Part shown: one piece after another, positions 18,887-31,164 of the stretch
Numbering within the stretch: position 1 is the first letter of the stretch
Layout of the letters: each line of letters begins with the position of its first letter
Assembly (NCBI GenBank): GCA_035236585.1
Contig: CP141135.1
Coordinates: forward strand, 8,280,001 to 8,344,000
Direction of reading: 5' to 3'
Origin: Warburgia ugandensis
Taxonomy: Eukaryota; Streptophyta; Magnoliopsida; Canellales; Canellaceae
DNA length: 64,000 nt
Program-made: the position numbers and the translations under genes
Notes under the pieces: model-generated
The model's input: the letters and a program-made list of their open reading frames with translations, nothing else
Database searches by the model: none
Told to the model about the DNA's origin: nothing

Positions 18887-21800
18887 TTAGAGGGTTCCAC
18901 AGTCATACCGAGCCTGATTAAGTGCGTTGCCCAAGAAGATCATCATGACGGCAAGAATCAGTAACTTCTTGGCCGTTGACGACGTTTGAATCATCAGACC
19001 TGTAAGATATGTATGTGTAGATAGCCTAAACACCCTCATCTTCCTCTCTTTCACGTACTTATCAAACGCCCTTCCGACGCTCATCTGCAATTCCTGATCA
19101 TTGCTATTTCCCTTTAATCCATCAATCTCTTTCCCCAAGCATCTTGCGAGCACGATTGCATCTTCTAGGCCCGCGGACCCACCTTGCCCAAGAAATGGAC
19201 CCATCACATGCATTGCATCTCCTGCCACCGTCATCGTACCCTTGTGAAAGCTGGGTAGTAGCAGGTTCCATGGCGCCCTATATCTTATGCGGGTATAGCT
19301 TAGCGAATCAGACTCGCTTTTCTTCACCATTTCAATTATTTCTGCCGGAAAATCCTTCACTTCTTCCACCATTGCTTCTCTTATGAGCTCGGGATCTCTA
19401 GAAATTTGATAATCTGTTCATATTTCTTGTATGTCAGTCAACCAGTTTGCTAGGCTAACAAGGGAACTCGGGGTTCGACTTATCCCACTTGGAATGAGAT
19501 TCCTACAATTTGATTCATGAACCCAAGAGAAAAGAAAGAAGCGGTTGTATAAATACTAAGTTTCTACGTTGATTTTACAAGGAATTGCTTTAGTGAGGCA
19601 TGACCTCATTTTAATACAAATGAAGCACACACACTGTACGTACCATCTGGTTCAGCCTTGGATTGATTGAAGCATTCATCTAATAGCTGTTGCTTTAGAT
19701 CTAATAAGTTGTTCCGCCGTTGAATATGAGTGGCCCAAGCTATGTATAGGCAATGATTCATATTCAACGACAGAGAAGTGAGTTTGAAAACGCTGAACCG
19801 CTCACAAATTATCTCGTCAATGAGTGACTGTATGAAGCATTCTCACTTAAAAGGGGAGCTTTGGGACAACGATAGAGTTATCGTGGTATGATTTTGGAGT
19901 CACGGGTTCAAGGCGTGGAAACAACGTCTTGTAAAATTACAAAGTAAGGCTGCGTATTATAGACCATTGCAGTCTGCCCCTTCCCTGAACCCGCATACCA
20001 GTCTGTCCTTACCTTTTTTTATGGAAGCATTCTCACCGCTTCTTTTCTGAAGCAGATTAGAGACTCGAATTGAATCCAGACGCATTCTACTTATTTGTAT
20101 GCAATTAATCCTACCTTTGGGACGGCATGGGCGACCAATGAACCAGTAGACAGACTTGCTATCGATCGGGATCCTACCGAGAATCCCAGGGCTCTCCAAT
20201 ATACGGAGGAACTCGTTGCTAAAAGTATGGCCATCTAGGTAAGTTGTTACTCCCCTTATGCCACTCATCTGTGAAATCCTTGGGGGTTTTAGTCCCAAAT
20301 TTTCTGCTATAATGGAGCTAACCCCATCACAACCGATCACAACCTGCAAAGAGTGATTGGAGATTAGTCTTTCGGAATATGAACAGGTGGTGATAGCATT
20401 GACCTTTCATTTTCGAGATTAGCTTAGTTGCATAGAAGATGAGTAATTTACCTTGGCTTTGATTACGTTCCCGTCGTCCACATGAAGAATGGGAAAGGAG
20501 GTGACAGGATCCGTGTCTACTGCACTGATCCGACAATCGAAATGAATTGTTTCGGGAGGCAGTTCTTCGGCTATCGTTTCGATAAGATCACCTCTTCTAA
20601 CGCATCGAAGCTCTTCTTTGCTATCATGATTCAGCAAATAATTGTTAATGTCGGCGAGAGAATATGTTTGCCGTTCAAGCAAGACTTGCTCACCAAGAGA
20701 ATAATAATAATAATAAATCAAGACTTGCTTGCTGAAGAGAGATGTAGAAATCAACGTACACGAAGTGGGTAGGGGTGGCAAAATATGATACGACACGATA
20801 ACATAACTCAAACCCAACACAAATTTAGCGGGTTAGGGTCGAGTCTTATTGTGTTCATATCATTTTTGGATATGCTAAAAATCGTGTCGTGTTCGGGCCA
20901 ATCAATATTGACCCGTCGTGTTGACCTGTTTGACACGCCACTTATTAATTCGTCGTGTTGACCCATCTGACCCACAACCTGGTAACCAATTGGGTAGAAA
21001 ATATTGGACAGTTTTAGAAAAATTGTCCTATATTACCCGTCCTATATTTTTATAATTTTTAAAAAACCATCAATATATAGAACGATTATTGAAGAACCAT
21101 CTTATATTACTAATATATGATGGTTTTTCAATATTACCAGTCTTATATTTTTACGGTTTTTGAAAAACTAACTATCTATATTCATATATGAAAAACCATC
21201 CTATATATATATATATATATATATATTATTTTACATTCATTTAATCGTGTTACATGAGTTGTGTCGTGTCTACTCGTTTAATAATCGTGTTGTGTTTGAG
21301 TTACATGTTCTTGACACGATTATTAAGCGAGTCGTGTTTGTGTCGACTCATAAACTATAATGGGTCAGTCTCGACATGACACGAACATGATCCACCAACT
21401 TGAATTGCCAAGCCTACAAGTGGGCAAGTTGTAGGGACTCGGAAAAGAAAGAAATCGTTTATTAGGAGAATCTTGTAACTATCTCAGTGAATAATGCCAG
21501 CATCTTTCAATTTCCATGCTTCTACCTACATCATTCTTCTGAAAGGATTTTAGAATTCAGTTAGGGCCAAGAGAGAGAGAGAGAGAGAGAGAATTGAGGG
21601 GTTTGAGAGAAGTATACATTTCAATTCCCCCTATTTCTATCTATTCTTTCGCCAACCATAATGGATTATCCATAGATAAATCTCAAAATTCGATGTTGAG
21701 ATTACTATAAAATAAATAAACAAATTTACTTATTAGTAAAACTCAATTAACTTTAAATTATTAGTAAATTTTAAATTAACATTATAAAGGCATTCTAATC

Positions 21801-23994
21801 TAATAATTTTATCATTTTTTAGTTCTCAGTTCTGTTCAAAATCCAAGGGGGTAGGAACAAATGGAGATGTGCATATGAAGTTTTGTGTGATCAGCAGGTG
21901 CTACTCAAAGTAAAAAAAAAAATTCTATATGATGGCCATACAGTTAGTTGTGTTTCATGGATCAGAGTCTTGGGCAGTTAAAGAACATAATGTTAATAAG
22001 ATAAGCATCGCAAAAATGAGGATGTTGAGATAGATGAGTGTCAAGTCAAGAAAAGATAGAATTAGGAATGAAAACATTAGAAAAAATTTAAGGTTAGCAC
22101 CAATAGATAACAAGATGAGGTAAATTAGACTTAGATGGTTTGAACTTGTACAAAGGAAACCCAAAACGACATAGGTTAGAAGGTGTGAGACAATACAAGT
22201 AGAAGGTTGTAAAAGGGCAAAAGAAAGGCACAAAAGAACATGAATAAAAATAGTGAGAAAAGATTTACAAATTTTGGGACTAAATGAAGCCATAATATTT
22301 AATAGAGGGAAATGAGAGAACAAAATTCATGTACCTAATCTTCAATTGGGATAAGGTCCTGACGATGATGAGTTCTCAGTTCTATTCCAAGTAACAGGTT
22401 CGGAAATAATAGCGTACCAATAAGATTGGTTTCTTTGAAATAAAAACCAATACCTTATCACTAGTTTCAATTGAATAGCCATACTAACTTTTTTGGTCTA
22501 GTTCAACTAAGTGGAGGTCCGAACCGACTGATGTCGAAGAATCAACAGATGAGTTAGAGCTAGGGGTCAAATGCCACTCGAACCTTGAGTGAGCTAGTTC
22601 TCCTCGAAATGCGTTGAGGCCAGTTGACTGGACATCTAGGGGTCAAGCACTGTTTAGGTGCGGGATGCGAAAGTGGTACCAAATAGAGGCAAACTCTGAA
22701 TACTATATATGACCCCAAAATAACAAAGGTCAAGGTCGGCCAGTGAGACGATGGGGATAAGCTTCATCGTCTAGAGGAAAACAGCCCATATCACCAACTA
22801 AGGCCCCTAAATAACCGCTCAGTGATAAAGGAGGTAGGGGTTTTCGCATGCGTTCTGTATCCCATTTCCGACCCCTACTTTTAGCATAAGCATCTAACCC
22901 ACTAGTAGTAAGCATTTACTTAATAATGTTCACTGAAACATGAATTTCTCAATATTAGTTGATAATCCATTGCCGAGTTAGTCAGCTTAAGAGTGGCATT
23001 TACCCGAACGACCCTTCCCGTATCCTCTTGCCATTAAGCGATACATCTCGAGACCTGAATATAAATAAATAGAACAAAAACAGAAATTAAATCAATAGAT
23101 TAACAAAGGGGAATCCACAAATATGTTTATGTATAGGCTATGGTCAAGTCAGTATGGATTCGTACCCACTTATTAGCATAGCCTTTTGCCTAAGTTTGGA
23201 GCCCACACCAAGTTGATCTAGTGCACGCCAACCATTGGTGAAGATGCCAATTGTTGCACCCGAAGCCCTCAGAGAGTCTCCTCTTTCTAGGACTACACTC
23301 TTTAGTCCCACCCTGTAATTGTATTCCAGAAGCACAAAAGCACTTTAATACAGTACTTTAGATATGGTTTTTTAGCTCCAAGCACAAATAGGCATGTAGA
23401 AAAGTAAAATAATAAGCACTATAAAAATAAAAGGAACATAATTTATCAGTAAATGAGGAGCTCACATTCACATTTTTTCTGGGTATTTGTTAATAACAGG
23501 TGAGAACCGATGAAAGCAGGGTCTATTGATATCAGCCGTCTATCTGGTATGCTCTAAGTAGTCCCCATTTGGATAACAAACCGGTTCAGCGATCCTAATC
23601 ATTGGGGTAAATGGATATTAGAACATAGTTTGCTGCTTTCGTCCATCTAAAGTGAATTGAATAGATTGGACAGAACATCCGTTGCCATGAAACTTTCCGG
23701 CATGGCAACTTGATGAATCTCTGCTCATTCCAATCGTAATGGGTCGCTCTTAAATGGGAACCGGAAACTAGATCTGCCCGATAAGCCCGATAATGGGCTT
23801 TTGGGTGTATAATCTTGAACGTCTTCGCTCATGAATCGACGAGAAATTATAATATTTTAAATGAAGGAGTCGAAGATACCAACAGAAAAGAGCAAAGGGA
23901 AGCACAAATACCTGTGGAGGGCGAGGGCGGTGGCAAGGCCACAAATTCCACCGCCGATGATTACTATATCTTGATCGTTGCCGGGAAACCCCAT
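18887..23994 (-). CDS. FAD-dependent monooxygenase (MO1 / zeaxanthin-epoxidase-like family), copy A
   Basis: Plant flavoprotein monooxygenase of the group A hydroxylase type; the substrate is unknown. Seven exons on minus: 23994-23912, 23312-23166, 23054-23004, 20620-20452, 20343-20115, 19739-19644 and 19395-18887. Phases all agree and give 427 aa, the usual size for the family. Landmarks: the FAD dinucleotide-binding motif VIIGGGICGLA at residues 11-21, the early motif VVLERGDSLRASGATIGIF, VVIGCDGVSS at ~151 and the second FAD motif GDAMHVMGPFLGQGGSAGLE at ~317. The C-terminal helix region ends YDCGTL. There is no N-terminal transit-like extension. The exon 4 acceptor (CATGATAG|C) has a poor pyrimidine tract but is the only site that joins the frame. 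Intron 3 carries hAT, RTE and plastid insertions; intron 5 carries a SINE. No frame damage seen. Function within the family is inferred only. Confidence 0.88.
19847..20019 (+). repeat. Au SINE with target-site duplication, in monooxygenase A intron 5
   Basis: Full-length-type copy (head GGGGAGCTTTGGGACAACG, B box GAGTCACGGGTTCAAGGCG, T tail). Flanked by TATGAAGCATTCTCAC (19831-19846) and TATGGAAGCATTCTCAC (20020-20036). Copy B has a single uninterrupted version of the site near 31365, so the insertion postdates the duplication or is specific to unit A. Confidence 0.88.
20770..21416. mobile_element. Non-autonomous hAT-like element, 647 bp, in monooxygenase A intron 3
   Basis: Ends are TAGGGGTGGCAAAATATGAT on the left and, read inward from the right, TAGGCTTGGCAATTCAAG. 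Flanking 8-bp sites GAAGTGGG (20762-20769) and CAAGTGGG (21417-21424) differ by one base. Interior resembles the element at 15133-15613 (ACACGAT and GTGTTGACC phrases) and includes a (TA)n run at about 21200-21225. The matching place in copy B (38510) is empty. No transposase. Confidence 0.78.
21837..22370 (+). mobile_element. RTE-type LINE 3' fragment with target-site duplication
   Basis: Decayed C-terminal part of an RTE reverse-transcriptase ORF: conceptual pieces such as HGSESWAVKEHNVNKISIAK, MRMLR and KDRIRNENIRKNLRLAPI, then KDLQILGLNEAI. It ends with GGGATAAGGTCCTGACGATG and a GATGATG tail. Flanked by AGTTCTCAGTTCT at 21821-21833 and 22371-22383. Copy B has one copy of the site at about 40045 and no insertion. 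Several stops; not functional. Confidence 0.8.
22505..22841 (+). other. Nuclear insertion of plastid 23S rRNA gene DNA (NUPT)
   Basis: Closely follows the plastid rrn23 sense strand over about 330 bases. Recognisable blocks: GAGGTCCGAACCGACTGATG, AAATGCGTTGAGG, TTGACTGGACATCTAGGGGT, GAGGCAAACTCTGAATACTA, AAGGTCGGCCAGTGAGACGA, AAGGCCCCTAAATAACCGCT and AGTGATAAAGGAGGTAGGGG. Scattered substitutions and small gaps relative to the conserved plastid sequence show that it is a decaying nuclear copy and not contamination. It lies in intron 3 of monooxygenase A; the corresponding intron of copy B (about 40140) lacks it. The left edge is uncertain by about 10 bases. Confidence 0.85.
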
Positions 23995-23999
23995 CCTTC

Positions 24000-24022
24000 C
24001 TCTCTCTCTCTCTCTCTCTCTC
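24000..24022 (-). repeat. (GA)n repeat in the monooxygenase A leader
   Basis: About 11 GA units on the sense strand, ending six bases before the ATG at 23994. Copy B has a shorter tract at about 42262-42275 in the same position. Confidence 0.7.
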
Positions 24023-25676
24023 ACTGACTCTACAGAGATTGCAAATAAGTTAGTGTAATGGCGTTTTGGACTGTTAGGGGGATGACGGTAGTTGAGTTCT
24101 TCGAGGGAGTTTCCCTGTTCTTATCTTATACGAGTTGTTTGAAGCAAGGGCTGGCATCTTTTTCGTGGGGGACAATCCTTGCTGCAGTCACCATCTCTCT
24201 CCCTCTCTAAAAATTATGGATGGTTCAGATGAAGGAACGGGATTGGAACTTTAAGCGGGACCCATCTTTTCGTGAGATAGCAACATTCAAAACATTGGCC
24301 ATGACTGAGATGGCTCATCCATGGATGATCGTGGCCACTGTTTAAGTTGTTGAGTTATAAAAAAATTACTCGGATATACTTTTGTTTCCCAATAAACTAT
24401 CTCTACACAGAAAAGCAAGAATTTAGAGTCTCCACCATCTCTAGATAGCTTGAATTTTCCTTCATGATCTATTCACTGTAGGACTTACCACATAATTTCT
24501 GACCATTAAATATGGCCCTTCTACTTTTATGTTTACTTTCTAATTTTTGTTTCAATTAAAATATATTATAATTACCTAGAAAATAACTCAAATTTGAGGT
24601 TGCTACAGTTTGCACATTAATGAGGTGTCTTGAGAGTACCTTTGGCAAGGGTCTACCTTCAAGAGAGTGTGTCCTGAGAAGAAGTATGGAACAAGGTGGC
24701 AAGACCATCTCGGCCTAACCTTGGCCATCTAGGTGAGAACAAGGAGGGCCAAGGATGTACACTGGTTGGCAGTGACCACCAAGGTGTCTTACTTGTAGAA
24801 GCAAAAGTGGCAGCAAAATTAGAAGGTTATCTCCCGCTTGAACCAAATCGAGAGAGAAAATTATATCAGCCCCGTTGGAACACAGAAGTTGCTTCATTGG
24901 AGTATGCAGGCAACTTGGTTTTGCATGCCCATGCCATGACAGTGGTGAAAGATCTGCTAGAAGGAAGTGTGGTCCATGAAGCCGGGTTTGTTGGGAATTC
25001 TGTCCGTAAGATCGGGATACTACTGTTCAGTCGTTCATAGATTTTGTGGCGGTGAACAGTGCTTATTCCCGATGGGAGTGTGTTGGAGAATGGTTTTGGC
25101 ACTAATTTGGTAGCTATTTGTTGGATGCATTTTCCATTTCACGAGTGGGTTTTGGAAGGAAAGGAGGTGTTTGTGATCTTCATCCTGGTTAGATGTACAA
25201 AGAAGGATGTTTACAATATTCCTGGATTTGCATGATCAGTGATTCTAGAGGGATTGTTGTGATCAAGCATGCTTATTCCTGATGGGAATGTGCAGCTGTT
25301 CAACCAGCAAGGAATTGGTTGATGGACAACACTTCCCTGTTGTCTAGATTAGACAACAGCTTAATATTTTCAGTTTTTCCTGTATATTCCCTCTTGTTTT
25401 TGTTGGACCTTGGGCTGTATTCAATATATTACCACCGTTCAAAAGATAAAACTTACCATCTGGAAAAGCACTATGGTTTTCATGAGCAGGATCCTGTCTT
25501 AGATGGGCTATGCCTAAGTGTTCTCCATAATCCTTGTTTTCTTTCTCGAAAAGATAGAATATATTAATCAAGCACAGAGAAAGTTATTAGGGGTAAAGAT
25601 TGCTGAAATATCCTTTAAAGAAATATGATCCCTGCTTAACGAGAAAATCAGCTAACCTTTTGAGGCATAGAATAGT
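24023..25676. other. Region upstream of monooxygenase A, end of duplication unit A
   Basis: No recognised gene. Holds the presumed promoter of monooxygenase A (similar to the B promoter over 24060-24180). The open frame at 24696-25040 (+) overlaps others on the opposite strand and matches nothing I know. Similarity to unit B resumes near 25294-25345. Confidence 0.4.
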
Positions 25677-25828
25677 TTCAAGTAAATTTAGGAATTAGGA
25701 TAGTAGGTTCTAACTAGTTTGCTTTATAAATCTTGGCTGTAACCCAAAAAAAGAAAGTCTTGATGAGCCACTCAAATGTTTCAAAAAATTCATCATGCAT
25801 GTCAAGAGCCCATTTGTCACTGAACTCT

Positions 25829-28800
25829 CACTACTACACAAGATACTTTTAAAGTAAATTAAAAACACTAATAGAAGTAGGTGTAATGAACCCACTTCTA
25901 TCGAGCGGACTTAAAAAATTTGACAAGAAAAGAAGTCAATTGCAAAATGACTTTTAAAGTTGGTTACAAAACGACTTTAAAAATCACAACTTTTAAAGCT
26001 AGTTACAAAATGACTTTGAAAGTCGGTTGCAAAATGACTCTACAAATAGTTGTTTTTGTAGTCATTTTGAAAAAAAAAAAGACTATGAAAACAACTATTC
26101 TTAAAGTTGTTGAAGAAAAAGTCGCTTTAAAAATAGTGTTTTTAAAGTTGTTATGAAAAATCACTATCTTTTAGAGTCGTTTTTTTTCGCCAAAAATGAC
26201 TTTACAAACACTATTTTTAAGTCATTTTTTCAAATTGACTATTAAAAACAACTGTTTTTAAGATCAATTTTTTCAAAATAACATTAAAATTTTGTAGAAC
26301 TTTTTTAAATGGTGGAATTCCTACCTTAAAAGTTATTTTTCTTCTAATTTACACACTACTTTTACTACTTACATTTCTGCATACATCAATATACAACATG
26401 CTACATTGTTATTGAATCTTTAGACACATGAAAAAAATAACATATATTAACTTCAACATTGGGCATAAAACATCCAAATTCCTCATCCATCCACATCTAT
26501 CTTAAAAAGACTTGATAAAAACAACCACAATGCATTCATTGCAACCTCCACATTTACTTTATTAACAGGTCTACATATGTACCCATTTACTTTCATACTC
26601 CAAGTTCTTCTCATCCGTCTCATAAAAATATATATAGTTCAATGAAAAAAATAAAAACTAAAAGAACACATGCATATCAATGAAAAGAAAACCTCCACAT
26701 TTATGTCATTTACAAGTCCATATATATACTCATTTACTTCCAACCTCCAAGTTCTCCTCCTTCATCAAATCCTAATTTCAGATGAGAACAGCATAAAGCT
26801 CATCATTTCTCCAATATTGAGGATTGGATAGAGAAGTATTTGTTGTTTGCAATGAATTCGGTTGGCTTTTGTTAGAATCACGACAATCTAACCAAAATCT
26901 TAACCACATCATATGCTATTACAAAACCCACTTCATCTACAACATGCAAATAGAAAGTTATTACAAATTTTTTTATAGATAACAACAAGAGGGTTTAATA
27001 TTCTTATTAAGGTTTTCATGAGACAAACATTCAAAATGGACAACAAGAGAAAAACATGACAGAGAGATATAGAAGACTAGAAGAGGATGCCATCATTCCC
27101 CTTGTAAGTTGAAGAATGTCGAAAGGTATATGAAAAAATGATATGGCTTCGACCTATTTATAAAGAAAAAATGACTTTTAAAGCTAGTTTTTAGAAAATA
27201 ACTTTAAATGTGACTCTTAAAGTCAATTTTTTATAACTGACTTTAAAAGTCCTATGTGACTTTAAAGTCATTTTTAGAAAACAACTTTAAAAGTGATGAC
27301 TTTTAAGAATTAAGAAAACAACTTCAAAAGTTAGAGCTTTTAATGTCGCTTTTATAATCGACTTTATAAGCATTCTAAACCAAAATTTCTTTTTTTTGCT
27401 AGTAAATTAAAATAGGGATTTTGACTTACATTTATGGCTAATGTACATAGCTGTCGGAACCATGTATTATGTTAGTGGGCTCCACTTAAAGTGAAATTAT
27501 TAAATTTCCTTAATTTAATTTAAATTAAATACTTTAAATAAAATAATTACGGATTTTTTGCCCAAACTTCCATTTTAGCATACTCTTACTCAGTGAAAAA
27601 CCAAAATATTTTGATTTTCTTAAAATGTACCAACTTTCATAGGCACCAACTATTTTCATATTCATCAACATTGTGTATATATATCTTTCTTATATCTCAA
27701 ATCTACATAACTAATTCTCACTTGTTTAACTGTATATCTATTTTGTCTAATATCGTTCATAAATTGTAAATAATTCTATATTGTCTCATATCTTATATCA
27801 ATAATACATTTAAATCTTCAAGGAAAATGCCTCAACTGTCAATTTATTGCTTTGAGCTGGATTTTTAACCTTAAAACTCTTGATAATGATGTAATATATA
27901 TAATCACTCAATGTCTATGGTATCCAAAATTATCTCTAATAACATACTCTATGTCAAATATGATTCAAATGTCCTTCAAATATTTTTCTCTGAAACCCTT
28001 AACTGATCATACTCCAACTTCAAATCAATTTTTAATGAGATTATAATTGCATTAGTACAATCTAATAGGTCTTTCATTCAAATTAGAGAATACCTATAGT
28101 TCGCTATGATTTCTCATGAATTCAATAGACATTAATGAAGAAGACTAGTAATGTTTAACAAAAATATTTGATATCCATTTATTCTAACAGTTGTTACAAC
28201 TAATTTTCAATAGTTTTATAAGAGTAACTTAGTATATTGCTTTGGAGATAGAATTTTATCCATCATAACTCGATACTAATATCTATCTAAATTTTAATGT
28301 AATAGTCTAGGGAAATCTTTAGGAAATGCATATAAAATTTCTTGTACTACTAACATTTCATATAGGACATATTTATCGTTCTCTAACAATTTGTCTTATC
28401 TTGAGCCGATAGGTCTGACTCCTCCATACATTGTGTCTAGTTGTTTTAAAATAAATGACACATGCTCTTTTTTAAAACTTGTCTTTTCTAAAAAGAGGTC
28501 TTTACTTCTTCTAACATATCTAAAATAGTCTTATGGTAATCATTTTTTGTCTAATGTATAACAAACTAATCCATCTTTAAGACAACATCAATATTCAAAA
28601 TGATTAAAGAGGATTTAGTCAATATCCATTCCTCTTTTCTAAACGACAATTTGAAGAAGAACTGGGTGAGTAACTAATTAGCTATACAATTACATTGAGG
28701 GTATGTTTGCATTTAAATTATTTATCATTATTCTAATAATTACCTTTGAATTATATGTGCACATTTATTGTATTCGGACTTTACATTGTAATAATACTAG

Positions 28801-29673
28801 GATTGTAGCTATTGATTGGATGGATTCTGAAGAAGCAAACTTATTTAAAAATGGTTTACTTGAAAGGAAAAAGTATTTTGAGATTTCAATATTTAAAATT
28901 AGATTAAATTATAAAGTAAATGAGGAGTTGAAGGATGACACTTTGGGTTTTGAGATGAGACTTTTAAAGTTGCTTTTTAGAAAAGAACTCCAAAAGTTGG
29001 AGCTTTTAAAGTTGTATTTTATGATCAACTTTAAAAGTATCCTCCAACAAAAATAAAAATAAAAATTCCTGCTAAACTAAAATAGAGACATTTAAATTTG
29101 TTTTTTAGTAAATGACTTTAAAAGTTTGAGCTTATAAAGTAACTTTCTATAACTAATTTTTAAAGTATTTTCCATCAAAATAATTTTTTTTCACTAAACT
29201 AAAATAGGGACTTTTAATGTCCTTTTTAACAAAATGACATTAAAAGTTGGAGCTTTTAAGGTCATTTTTTTATAATCGACTTTAAAAATACTCTTTTGCC
29301 AAAATATTTTTTCTACTAAACTTAAATAAGGACTTTTAAAGACGTTTTTCAAAAACCAACTTCAAAAGTCCATACTTTTAAAGTTGTTTTCATAACCAAA
29401 TTTAAAAGAATTCTTCCATCAAATTTATTATTTTTTTCTTGTTAAACTAAAATATAGACTTTTAAAGTATTTTTCAAAAAATTGACTTTAAAAATCCATT
29501 CTCTCAAAAAGAAAAAAAAAAGTGATTTTCAGCAGACTAAAGAAGTCAGGTTTTGATGATCTGACTTCTTAAGAGTGATTTTTAAAAAAACTAACTTGAA
29601 AAATATTTATAAAGTTAGTTGATTAAAAACCAACTTCTTTATGCTGACTTTAAAAGCCACCCATGTAGTAGTG
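25829..29673. mobile_element. CACTA (En/Spm-type) element, both ends present, non-autonomous, 3845 bp
   Basis: The left end is CACTACTACACAAGATACTT; the right end read inward is CACTACTACATGGGTGGCTT, the CACTA terminal signature. Flanking 3-bp sites are TCT on the left and CCT on the right. Unit A has the undisturbed site (GAGCTCTTTC at about 18030), which shows TCT was the target. Dense subterminal repeats of the type GACTTTTAAAGTC fill 25850-26330, 27160-27400 and 28960-29660. No transposase was recognised; the 117-codon frame at 28703-29056 has a hydrophobic start and no known domain, though a similar frame survives in the second copy at 37044. Confidence 0.85.
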
Positions 29674-31164
29674 CCTTTCTATTCAATTATTCATACTTGT
29701 AACTTGTAGTGGTTGCTTTTTATTCAACACAATAGAACTGATAAAATCAGGTTGCCTAATAAGAAAGATAGTATAAATATAGTTTAATGACAAAGTTTTG
29801 ATTTGATAATGAGTTTGGCTAAGAAAATGTGAAAAAATTTGGCAGCATAGGTGAAAAATTCAGGAAAAAAGAACATGACTGGGATGTGAATTGAACTAAT
29901 TTAATTGGCACTTGTTGGTAGATTTACAAAATAATATATTTGTTTGGTGTTCGTTAACATTCACATTTAAATAACAAAACATGTTAAATGCAAGTCAAGT
30001 CAAAGGAAAAACTTGATTTTTTGAATTACTGTAAATGGCACTTTATAGTCTTGAAATGGCACACAAAAATGAGGGGGGTTCCTCAAAATTAGTTCAACAA
30101 TTTGTAGAATTGTGTAACCTTGATCAGGAGAAACCAACCTAAGATTTCTAATCGGACAGTACGAGAATTATTTTGGTAAACTGTGACATATCACCAGTCA
30201 ACCTTGTATTTAACTTGTCTATATAATTACATTACATGGTTCTAGAGATACTTAAAAAGAGTGTTAGGAGACAAAGCGGAGTTTCTACACGTTATCATTA
30301 TTATTAAACGTGACTTAGAGAAAGAAAAAAGAAAAAGGAAAGAAGATATAAATGACGTTAAAGGTGGAGAAATTTAGAGGGTTCCACAGTCATACTGAGC
30401 CTGATTAAGTGCGTTGCCCAAGAAGATCATCATGATGGCAAGAATCAGTAACTTCTTGGCCATTGACGACGTTTGAATCATCAGACCTGTAAGATATGTA
30501 TGTGTAGATAGCCTAAACACCCTCATCTTCCTCTCTTTCACGTACTTATCAAACGCCCTTCCGACGCTCATCTGCAATTCCTGATCATTTCTATTTCCGT
30601 TTAATCCATCAATCTCTTTCCCCAAGCATCTTGCGAGCACGATTGCATCTTCTAGGCCCGCGGACCCACCTTGAGCAAGAAATGGACCCATCACATGCAT
30701 TGCATCTCCTGCCACCGTCATCGTACCCTTGTGAAAGCTGGGTAGTAGCAGGTTCCATGGCGCCCTGTATCTTATGTGTATAGCTTAGCGAATCAGACTC
30801 ACTTTTCTTCACCATTTCAATTATTTCTGCCGGGAAAATCCTTCACTTCTTCCACCATTGCTTCTCTTATGAGCTCAGGATCTCTAGAAATTTGAGAATC
30901 TGTTCATATTTCTTGTATGTCAGTCAACCAGTTTGCTAGGCTAACAAGGGAACTAGGGATTCGACTTATCCCGATCCTTTCTTCTTCTTTTTTTATTGCT
31001 TTTTCCCACATGGAATGAAATGCCTAGAATTTGATTCATGGACCCAATAGAAAAGAAAGAAGCGGTTGTATAAATATTAAGTTTCTACGTTGATTTTACA
31101 AGGAAATGCTTTAATGAGGCACACACATTGTACGTACCATCTGGTTCAGCCTTGGATTGATTGG

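Larger units (their letters stand above)
17521..25350. repeat. Tandem segmental duplication, unit A
   Basis: Aligns in the same orientation with unit B (about 25677-43720). Anchors: TTTAGGAATTAGGAT (17526 / 25685), CTTGGCTGTAACCC (17579 / 25731), all monooxygenase exons, the introns between them, the region 5' of the gene (24080 / 42310) and CAGCAAGGAATTGGTTGATG (25302 / 43456). Unit A is about 7.8 kb and holds the intact gene. Limits are approximate because similarity fades at both ends. Confidence 0.85.

Noticed and set aside
22505-22841. Functional rRNA gene
   Set aside because: Only about 330 bases of a roughly 2.8-kb gene are present, with changes in conserved positions, inside an intron.
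22730-22915. 61-codon frame on minus
   Set aside because: It is antisense to the plastid 23S rDNA insertion.
28703-29056. 117-codon frame inside the CACTA element as a transposase
   Set aside because: No transposase motif; it is short and ends in subterminal repeats. Persistence in a second copy may simply reflect shared descent.
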